A stretch of 59,341 nucleotides of DNA from Deferribacteraceae bacterium UBA1873 (GTDB taxonomy: Bacteria > Chrysiogenota > Deferribacteres > Deferribacterales > Flexistipitaceae). Location of the stretch: positions 760 to 60,100 of the forward strand of contig DDHP01000090.1 of assembly GCA_002338145.1 (NCBI GenBank), written 5' to 3'. This document shows positions 53,410-59,341 of the stretch, piece after piece (within the stretch, counting starts at the first letter, position 1; each line of letters starts with the position of its first letter). The position numbers and the translations under genes are program-made. The notes under the pieces were generated by a model. That model did no database searches. It saw nothing but the letters and a program-made list of their open reading frames with translations, and was not told where the DNA came from.

Positions 53410-54579
53410 ATGGAAAAGGGTTTTTATGGTGAATATGGCGGTCAGTTTGTGGCTGAAACATTAATGCCTGCATTGAATGAGCTTGAGTACTGTTTTGAGA
53501 AAATAGAAAAAAATAAGCAGTTTAACGGTAAATTATCACATTATCTCTGCAGCTATGCAGGCCGTCCCACACCTGTATATTATGCTGAAAACATTTCTTC
53601 CAAGTACAAACTGAGCTTGTATTTAAAAAGGGAAGACTTACTGCATACAGGTGCACATAAAATTAATAATACAATTGGGCAGGCTTTGATGGCACTTGAA
53701 ATGGGCAAGAAACGTATTATTGCAGAGACGGGAGCAGGGCAGCATGGTGTTGCCACGGCAACAGCTTGTGCACTGTTTAATCTGGAATGTGAAATATATA
53801 TGGGAAAAACGGATGCATTGAGACAAAAGGTTAATGTGGAGAAAATGAAAATGCTGGGGGCAAAAGTAAATATTGTGGATAAGGGGAGTATGACACTTAA
53901 GGATGCCGTGAGCTCCTGTCTGAAAGATTGGGTGGCAAATGTGGATAATACGCATTATTTGTTGGGTTCGGCTCTGGGGCCTCATCCTTTTCCCAGGATT
54001 GTTGGACATTTCCAATCGGTAATCGGCAGAGAAGCCAGGGATTTTTTTGAAGAGAAAAAAGCTCTTCCTTCTGCTGTTGTTGCCTGCGTCGGGGGAGGGA
54101 GTAATGCTATTGGTATTTTTAAAGGTTTTCTTGATACGAATACCGAATTAATAGGTGTGGAAGCCGGAGGGCTAAGTAATGCAACCGGAGCTCATGCAAT
54201 GCGTTTTGGTGCAGGGAAAAGGGGAATTTTTCAAGGTACCCATTCATATGTCATACAAAAGGAAAACGGGCAGATTTCACCGGTTCATTCCATTTCTGCA
54301 GGTCTTGATTATCCCGGAGTGGGGCCGGAGCACTCTTATCTCTTTGATACAGGAAGAGTCGATTACGACTATTGCCGTGATGGGGATGCTGTTTTTGCCT
54401 TTTACGAGCTTACCCACCTCGAAGGGATAATTCCGGCACTTGAGTCGAGCCATGCTTTGGGGTATGTGTTAAAAAACTGTGAAAAATTCCGGGAAAAAAC
54501 TGTTTTAGTGAATTTATCCGGCAGAGGGGATAAAGACCTGGATATTATAAGAGAATACAACGGAGGCAGTCTGGTATGA
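53410..54579 (+). CDS. trpB: Tryptophan synthase beta chain
   Basis: PLP enzyme that joins indole to serine. The 389-residue protein starts MEKGFYGEYGGQFVAETLMP. The Schiff-base Lys is in LKREDLLHTGAHKINNTIGQ, and the conserved Glu follows in AETGAGQHGVATAT. The glycine-rich phosphate loop is CVGGGSNAIG. I chose the ATG at 53410 with AAGGAG upstream; the frame is open 11 codons further. It is the standard TrpB1 type that pairs with TrpA. Confidence 0.97.
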   Translation: MEKGFYGEYGGQFVAETLMPALNELEYCFEKIEKNKQFNGKLSHYLCSYAGRPTPVYYAENISSKYKLSLYLKREDLLHTGAHKINNTIGQALMALEMGKKRIIAETGAGQHGVATATACALFNLECEIYMGKTDALRQKVNVEKMKMLGAKVNIVDKGSMTLKDAVSSCLKDWVANVDNTHYLLGSALGPHPFPRIVGHFQSVIGREARDFFEEKKALPSAVVACVGGGSNAIGIFKGFLDTNTELIGVEAGGLSNATGAHAMRFGAGKRGIFQGTHSYVIQKENGQISPVHSISAGLDYPGVGPEHSYLFDTGRVDYDYCRDGDAVFAFYELTHLEGIIPALESSHALGYVLKNCEKFREKTVLVNLSGRGDKDLDIIREYNGGSLV

Positions 54580-55283
54580 AAGGAATATATATGATGGGAG
54601 GATATCCTGATATAGAAACATTTTGTGATGAATTTATTTTTAGTCAGGATTGTGGTCTGGATTTTGTGGAAATAGGACTTCCTTTTAACGATCCTGTGGC
54701 AGATGGCCCTGTGATTTCTGAAGCCGGGGAAAAGGTAATCGCTTCGGGCGTGAAAATAGATGAAATTTTACAGTGCGTAAGGCAGAATAAAAAGACCGGA
54801 ATTTATGCAATGACTTATTCCAACATTATTTACAACTATCCGTTGGAAAAATTTAGCGAGAGCTTTAAAGATATTTTAAATGGAGTGATTATTGCCGATT
54901 TACCCAACAGGTACCATCATTTTTTCAAAGACAAAGGTTTTGAAATTCCGATAATTCCTTTTGCAACGCTGGATACGAATGTTGATGACCTGAAAAATAT
55001 GCTTTATGGACAAGATTTTATATATTTTGTGGGACTGAAGGGTGTCACTGGAGCGAAAGCAAAAATTGGCGACTTGGCGGCAGTGGAAAAAGTAACCCAG
55101 ATAAGGCAGTGTACAGGCTGTAAAGTGGTTTTCGGTTTTGGTATAAAAACTGCCCGGGACGCAGAGAAAGTGTTGGAGTTTGCAGACGGTTTTGTAATCG
55201 GAACGGAAGTGGTGAAAAGACAATCCGATCCGGCTGAATTCAAAAAATATGTCGCGGAGCTGGGCTCTGTCTCGGCGCAGTAG
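54576..55283 (+). CDS. trpA: Tryptophan synthase alpha chain, short N-terminus
   Basis: Cleaves indole-3-glycerol phosphate. The catalytic acids are seen in FVEIGLPFNDPVADGP (Glu and Asp of the barrel). The second barrel half carries FVGLKGVTGAK. At 235 residues it is about 30 shorter than typical: it begins MKGIYMMGGYPD at the first strand, lacking the usual N-terminal helix of about 15 residues. The ATG overlaps trpB by 4 bases, so a longer start is not available without reading into trpB in another frame. It is the last gene of the trp operon. Confidence 0.95.
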   Translation: MKGIYMMGGYPDIETFCDEFIFSQDCGLDFVEIGLPFNDPVADGPVISEAGEKVIASGVKIDEILQCVRQNKKTGIYAMTYSNIIYNYPLEKFSESFKDILNGVIIADLPNRYHHFFKDKGFEIPIIPFATLDTNVDDLKNMLYGQDFIYFVGLKGVTGAKAKIGDLAAVEKVTQIRQCTGCKVVFGFGIKTARDAEKVLEFADGFVIGTEVVKRQSDPAEFKKYVAELGSVSAQ

Positions 55284-55289
55284 AGCAAT

Positions 55290-55324
55290 TAAGGGCAGGG
55301 CTATAATTTTAACACCTGCCTGAA
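55290..55324. terminator. Weak hairpin between convergent trpA and ettA
   Basis: GGCAGG and CCTGCC arms (about 55294-55320) enclose a 15-base loop. AT-rich tracts follow on both sides but no clear T-run; it may be a weak bidirectional terminator. Confidence 0.35.
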
Positions 55325-55328
55325 TTAT

Positions 55329-57011
55329 TTATCGTGTCAGGTATCTGTATTTTACACGTTTAGGTTGGAGAGCATCGTTTCCGAGACGTTTTTTCCGGTC
55401 TTCTTCATATTCTGAATAATTGCCTTCGAACCAGGTTACACTGCTGTCACCTTCAAAGGCGAGTATGTGAGTGGCCACTCTGTCCAGAAACCATCTGTCG
55501 TGACTGATTACCACAGCACAACCGGCGAAATTTTCCAGTGCTTCCTCGAGGGCTCTCATGGTATTTACATCCAGATCGTTTGTGGGTTCATCCAGCAGGA
55601 GGACGTTTGCTCCCTTTTTGAGGATACATGCAAGATGGACCCTGTTGCTTTCACCACCGGAAAGTGTTTTAACTTTCTTTTGCTGATCTGAACCGGAAAA
55701 ATTAAATTTTGCCACATAAGCTCTTGAGTTTACTTCTGTATTTCCGAGTTTTAATATTTCGTTGCCTTCAGATATTATTTCCCATACAGTTTTTTCGGAA
55801 TCAAGTATATCCCTTTCCTGATCAACATACGCCAGTTCCACCGAATCTCCGACACGTATATTACCTCTATCCGGGCTCACCTGGCCGGTAATCATTTTGA
55901 ACAGTGTTGTTTTGCCTGCTCCGTTAGGACCTATTACACCTACTATACCTCCAGCAGGCATTTTAAATGTCATGTTTTCAAAAATGACTTTATTGTCATA
56001 TATTTTGCCCACATCTTCTGCTTCAATAACAACATCTCCCAGGCGCTTACCGGGAGGAATATATATCTGGAGATCCTTTGACTTTTTATCGCTGTCCTGG
56101 CTCAAAAGGTCGTTATATGCTTTTATCCTTGCTTTGGATTTGGACTGTTTCCCTTTCTTGGACATTCTTATCCATTCCAGCTCTCGTTCCAAAGTTTTTT
56201 GACGCTCATTTTCTTTTTTCTTGTTTTGTCTGAGACTTTCCTGTTTTTGTTCCAGCCATGAAGAATAATTGCCCTTCCATGGCAGACCATACCCATTTTC
56301 CAATTCCAAAATCCAACCGGCTACATTGTCCAAAAAATATCTGTCGTGGGTTACAGCTATAACTGTCCCGGGGTATTGTTTTAAATGTTGTTCGAGCCAT
56401 GCTACTGTTTCTGCGTCCAAATGGTTTGTAGGTTCATCCAGCAGTAAAATATCAGGTTTTTGTAAAAGCAGTCTGCACAGAGCAACCCTGCGTTTTTCCC
56501 CACCTGAAATAACTTTTACCGGGGTTTCGGGTGGCGGGCATCTGAGGGCGTCCATTGCCATTTCAAGTTTTGATTCGATATCCCAACCGTCCAGTCTGTC
56601 AAGTTTTTCCTGCAATTCGCCCTGTCTTACAATAAGGTCATTCATTTCATCATCGCTCATTTCTTCGGCAAATTGTGAGCTTACTTGGTTAAATTCTTCA
56701 AGGGTGTCTACTATTTCTTTGGCCCCTTCGCTCACAATTTCTCTGATTGTTTTTGATATATCCAGCTGAGGATCCTGCTCAAGGTAACCTATAGTGTAGC
56801 CAGGGGAGATTGATACCTCCCCATCGAAATCCTGGTCCACACCCGCCATTATTCGCAGTAATGTGGATTTACCTGCGCCGTTAAGACCGACAACGCCGAT
56901 TTTTGCACCATAAAAATAGGAGAGTGAAATATCTTTTATTACTTCTTTTTGATGGTGCCTTTTACTCACCTTGTTCATAGAATAAATAATTTTTTCAGCT
57001 TCTGCGGCCAT
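55329..57011 (-). CDS. ettA: ABC-F translational throttle EttA
   Basis: A 560-residue soluble ABC-F protein that binds the ribosomal E site and gates elongation by ATP level. Tandem ABC domains have Walker A GLNGAGKST and GPNGAGKTT, signatures ISGGEKRR and LSGGESNR, and Walker B LLLDEPTNHLD and LLLDEPTNDLD. The linker between them (KKENERQKTLERELEWIRM) is the P-site tRNA interaction motif region. Length and the KVSKRHHQKEVIKDISLS opening match EttA rather than Uup. Confidence 0.95.
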   Translation of the reverse strand: MAAEAEKIIYSMNKVSKRHHQKEVIKDISLSYFYGAKIGVVGLNGAGKSTLLRIMAGVDQDFDGEVSISPGYTIGYLEQDPQLDISKTIREIVSEGAKEIVDTLEEFNQVSSQFAEEMSDDEMNDLIVRQGELQEKLDRLDGWDIESKLEMAMDALRCPPPETPVKVISGGEKRRVALCRLLLQKPDILLLDEPTNHLDAETVAWLEQHLKQYPGTVIAVTHDRYFLDNVAGWILELENGYGLPWKGNYSSWLEQKQESLRQNKKKENERQKTLERELEWIRMSKKGKQSKSKARIKAYNDLLSQDSDKKSKDLQIYIPPGKRLGDVVIEAEDVGKIYDNKVIFENMTFKMPAGGIVGVIGPNGAGKTTLFKMITGQVSPDRGNIRVGDSVELAYVDQERDILDSEKTVWEIISEGNEILKLGNTEVNSRAYVAKFNFSGSDQQKKVKTLSGGESNRVHLACILKKGANVLLLDEPTNDLDVNTMRALEEALENFAGCAVVISHDRWFLDRVATHILAFEGDSSVTWFEGNYSEYEEDRKKRLGNDALQPKRVKYRYLTR

Positions 57012-57135
57012 AGGGATACTCCTGTAATTTATTTTGTAAATAAGCTAACGAATAAAATCACACTTTACAAGTATGCAGTTTTTAAAAATTTATTTAAAAA
57101 GTATTGTTTATTTTACGGATAAAAAACTGGACAAT

Positions 57136-57173
57136 AAAAAAGCCTGCAACATGTTATGTTGCAGGCTTTTTTT
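57136..57173 (-). terminator. Bidirectional intrinsic terminator after the cold-shock gene
   Basis: AGCCTGCAACAT (57141-57152) and ATGTTGCAGGCT (57156-57167) form a 12-bp stem with loop GTT, flanked by A-run and T-run on either side. It terminates the cold-shock transcript on the minus strand. Confidence 0.9.
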
Positions 57174-57188
57174 GTAGGAATAATCAGA

Positions 57189-57389
57189 CTATACAGCCTG
57201 TACGTTTACAGCTGAAGCACCCTTTGAGGTTTTTTCAATATCAAACTGTACTCTTTCCCCTTCACTTAAACTTTTGAATCCATCTTTTTGTACTGCAGTG
57301 TAATGTACAAATACATCGTCACCGTCTTCTTTTGTGATAAATCCAAAACCCTTTGCATCGCTAAACCACTTAACTGTTCCTGTGTTCAT
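57189..57389 (-). CDS. Cold-shock domain protein (CspA family)
   Basis: A 66-residue single-stranded nucleic acid binding protein, an OB fold with RNP1-like KGFGFI and RNP2-like DVFVHY motifs. It acts as an RNA chaperone. The gene is monocistronic, with its own terminator. A promoter about 130 bases upstream gives a long 5' leader, as usual for cold-inducible csp genes; whether this copy is cold-induced is unknown. Confidence 0.96.
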   Translation of the reverse strand: MNTGTVKWFSDAKGFGFITKEDGDDVFVHYTAVQKDGFKSLSEGERVQFDIEKTSKGASAVNVQAV

Positions 57390-57522
57390 AGTAACCTCTC
57401 GTTCCCTTTATGGGATTAATTTTTTTTGAGTGGTGGAAGTTAAATCGAAAACACTGGACTATACTAAGAAATAGTATAGATAACTCATGCTTCTTTAATA
57501 TTACTTCTATGCTACCAACTCT
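57390..57522 (-). promoter_or_regulatory. Long structured 5' leader of the cold-shock gene
   Basis: From the predicted start (near 57522) to the ATG is about 130 bases. It contains a perfect 8-bp hairpin CTATACTA-AGAAA-TAGTATAG at 57459-57479 (as read on the plus strand). Such leaders in csp genes often act as temperature-dependent RNA switches; that role is inferred. Confidence 0.5.
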
Positions 57523-57528
57523 GAACAC

Positions 57529-57556
57529 ACTATACATCATTATTTTGTTAATGCAA
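57529..57556 (-). promoter_or_regulatory. Predicted promoter of the cold-shock gene
   Basis: On the minus strand TTGCAT (57556-57551) and TATAGT (57534-57529) are separated by 16 bases. Confidence 0.65.
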
Positions 57557-57724
57557 GCATTAATTTTAAAAAAATAAAAAAAATGATATAAGACATTGCT
57601 CATCCCTGTTTTTTGTAACATCTCTGCGCTCATTTTGTGCAAATGATATTCAGAATTATACAAACTATTTTATAGCAAAAGAGCATTTTTATGTAAATTT
57701 ATGAAGATGCCAATAAAATATTGT

Positions 57725-57753
57725 TTGAAAAGTTTTTGAATCTAATTTAAAAT
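57725..57753 (+). promoter_or_regulatory. Predicted promoter of the HD-GYP gene
   Basis: TTGAAA (57725-57730) and TAAAAT (57748-57753) are separated by 17 bases. The GGAGAGG ribosome-binding site lies at 57762-57768. The stretch 57560-57724 between this and the cold-shock promoter is AT-rich with no gene seen. Confidence 0.6.
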
Positions 57754-57779
57754 AATTTGTAGGAGAGGTTATCCTTGAC

Positions 57780-59027
57780 ATGATTACAAAGAAAATATCT
57801 TTAAGTGACTTGAGACCAGGCATGATTATTTCAAAGCTGGACAGGCAAGGTGTGAAGTTCAGTTATTATGGAATTCCTTTACCTGATCAATCAGTTATTG
57901 AGTATTTGAAAAAAAATGATATTGATCATGTATATGTTTTAACCGACGGTGATGAATCTGAAACCAAATCTTCATATAATGGTATAGATCTGTCTTCAGA
58001 TGTTAGTCAGATAGAGGAAGATCAGCTGGAATCGCTTTTTAGTTCATTCTCATACGATGTGGATGAAGAGCAGAAACTCCAGATAGAAGATATTGGTAAG
58101 CTGGAGGATTTGCACTCGGCAGCCACTAAAGAGATGAGTAAAATTCTTAAAAATCTGAAATTTGCGATGTCGCTGGATATCCCAGCGGTAAGGGGCATTT
58201 TAAACGATTTTGTTTTTCTTGCCGCAAAAAAACCCCGAATTCTGGCAAGCTCAATAAGGCTGAAATATTCTAACGACTATTTGAGCAATCATTCCGTAAA
58301 TGTTTGTTTGCTGAGTCTGGCAATCGCAGGGAGATTAAAAATGAGTCTCAGGGATATTAACAATTTGGGGCTTGCAGCAATACTTCATGACATTGGAATG
58401 ACCAAAGTGCCAGATAATATAGTTGAGAAACCCCATAAATTAACGGAACATGAATTTGATAAAATTATTAGACATCCAATCAGTGGTTATGAAATAGCAA
58501 AGAGATGGGACAGAAGTATTCCGAAAAGTGTTTTGATGGGGATTTTGCAGCACCATGAAAGGATTGACGGAAGTGGTTACCCTTACAAAGCTTCAGGTAG
58601 TGACATAAGTGTTTTTGCTCAGATAATATGTATTGCCGATGTTTATGATGCACTTACTTCTCATAAACAGTACAGACAGGCATTGACTCATATGCAGGTT
58701 TTAAAAATTTTATACGATGAAGCCGGTAAATCCCTTCATAAGAGAATAGTGACAGCTTTGATAAGCCTGGTTGGGGTTTATCCTGTGAGTACCATTTTAC
58801 AGCTTGATTCCGGTAAATGTGCTGTGGTTCTTGACGTGAATCCTGATGTTCTGGACAGACCCAAAGTAATTATATTTGCCGATGATAATAAGGAAAAAAT
58901 TACACCCTATTTTGAAGATTTGTCGAAAAGTAAAGAAAAAATCAGGAGAATTATTATGCCGGATGAGATTGATGTGGATCCGAATAATATAATTACCGCG
59001 TTTCTGGCTACACGAATGCTGGATTGA
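57780..59027 (+). CDS. HD-GYP domain cyclic-di-GMP phosphodiesterase, DUF3391-like N-terminus
   Basis: A 415-residue cytosolic protein. Residues about 1-110 resemble the DUF3391 module (LSDLRPGMIISKLDRQG). The HD-GYP domain (about 165-340) has AAILHDIGMTKVPD (HD pair), RHPISGYEIAKRW, the QHHERIDGSGYP signature and IADVYDAL. All metal ligands look intact, so it should hydrolyse c-di-GMP. Together with the REC-REC-GGDEF protein at 47.5 kb the window encodes both a synthase and a hydrolase of the messenger. The C-terminal 75 residues are a small beta-rich extension with no assigned family. Confidence 0.93.
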   Translation: MITKKISLSDLRPGMIISKLDRQGVKFSYYGIPLPDQSVIEYLKKNDIDHVYVLTDGDESETKSSYNGIDLSSDVSQIEEDQLESLFSSFSYDVDEEQKLQIEDIGKLEDLHSAATKEMSKILKNLKFAMSLDIPAVRGILNDFVFLAAKKPRILASSIRLKYSNDYLSNHSVNVCLLSLAIAGRLKMSLRDINNLGLAAILHDIGMTKVPDNIVEKPHKLTEHEFDKIIRHPISGYEIAKRWDRSIPKSVLMGILQHHERIDGSGYPYKASGSDISVFAQIICIADVYDALTSHKQYRQALTHMQVLKILYDEAGKSLHKRIVTALISLVGVYPVSTILQLDSGKCAVVLDVNPDVLDRPKVIIFADDNKEKITPYFEDLSKSKEKIRRIIMPDEIDVDPNNIITAFLATRMLD

Positions 59028-59341
59028 AAGAAGTGAATCTATTGATTAACAGTAATCCTGTGTTTTTGTTTACATTCCTGCTGCATACTATTACCAAAAT
59101 TCCCAACATCATTTTTCTGAATTAGGATTTTTGAATAAAATCTCATTAATCTTTCTTAAATCAGAGCAAGGGTGGGGGTAATGATAGTAAAATCTTTCAT
59201 TGATTTTTAAGCGGACAAGGTTTATAGAATAGATGTTCTTTAGTATAGAATAGGTTTGACTGTAAGTAAAGTTACACATTCGTTTATTTTAGTAATTACA
59301 TATTTTTTAGGGGCGTTTTAATTGCAGGAAGGTTATTCTGT
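59028..59341. other. Non-coding end of the window
   Basis: No gene is seen in these 314 bases. A short inverted repeat TGTAA-N6-TTACA (59261-59276) sits after a TTGACT (59256-59261) and could be an operator for a gene beginning beyond the window edge; no matching -10 is obvious. Confidence 0.3.

Noticed and set aside
1..59341. CRISPR arrays, rRNA operons, insertion sequences
   Set aside because: No regularly spaced direct repeats, rRNA segments or transposase motifs were seen anywhere in the window.

Overview
The window looks like the chromosome of a low-GC, Gram-negative, motile anaerobe. The best guess is the Deferribacteres (Flexistipes/Deferribacter-like). That placement is inferred from gene content and codon style, without any database comparison. 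There are no rRNA or tRNA genes, CRISPR arrays or insertion sequences. Almost everything is chromosomal core, packed in tight operons with 4-26 bp overlaps.

Region 1 (1-12.0 kb): the 3' part of moeA, an RluA-type pseudouridine synthase and typA; a small membrane protein; then a CbrX-like small membrane protein overlapping a 1070-residue sensor (SLC5 transporter-STAC-GAF-SpoIIE phosphatase). These are followed by a DUF1634/TauE pair, an aminotransferase, and yedF-selD. selD is a selenoprotein gene: its start lies upstream of an in-frame UGA (11009) that is followed by a SECIS-like hairpin.

Region 2 (12.2-21.7 kb, minus strand): selA-selB-dprA-DUF494-topA-trmFO-xerC, overlapping or closely spaced. 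selA and selB both use TTG starts. With selD and yedF, most of the selenocysteine machinery is here; selC (tRNA-Sec) is not.

Region 3 (21.9-26.1 kb): argG, glyQ (without glyS) and a double-Cache chemoreceptor.

Region 4 (26.18-29.8 kb) is the most novel part. A perfect FNR-type box sits at -41.5 of a predicted promoter. It drives an operon encoding a cytosolic DUF1858/solute-binding-protein fusion, a HypB/UreG-like GTPase with two CxxC pairs, an ABC ATPase with no permease but its own DUF1858-like N-terminus, a Cys-rich zinc-ribbon protein and a YgbA-family protein. I read it as an anaerobically or NO-induced intracellular ligand- or metal-handling system of unknown function.

Region 5 (29.9-43.9 kb, minus strand): a glycogen/alpha-glucan operon with phosphorylase, a nucleotidyltransferase/phosphomannomutase-like fusion, three different GH57 enzymes, galT, glgA and a DUF4912 protein. 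Then come a TlpA-type lipoprotein, der and gltX.

Region 6 (47.5-59.3 kb): a PleD-like diguanylate cyclase with a degenerate first receiver, then a complete trpEGDCFBA operon. The operon is preceded by a leader peptide with three tandem Trp codons and a classical attenuator. A second terminator follows whose 5' arm can pair with the released 3' arm of the first, suggesting a relayed double attenuator. The window ends with ettA, a cold-shock gene with a structured 5' UTR, and an HD-GYP phosphodiesterase.
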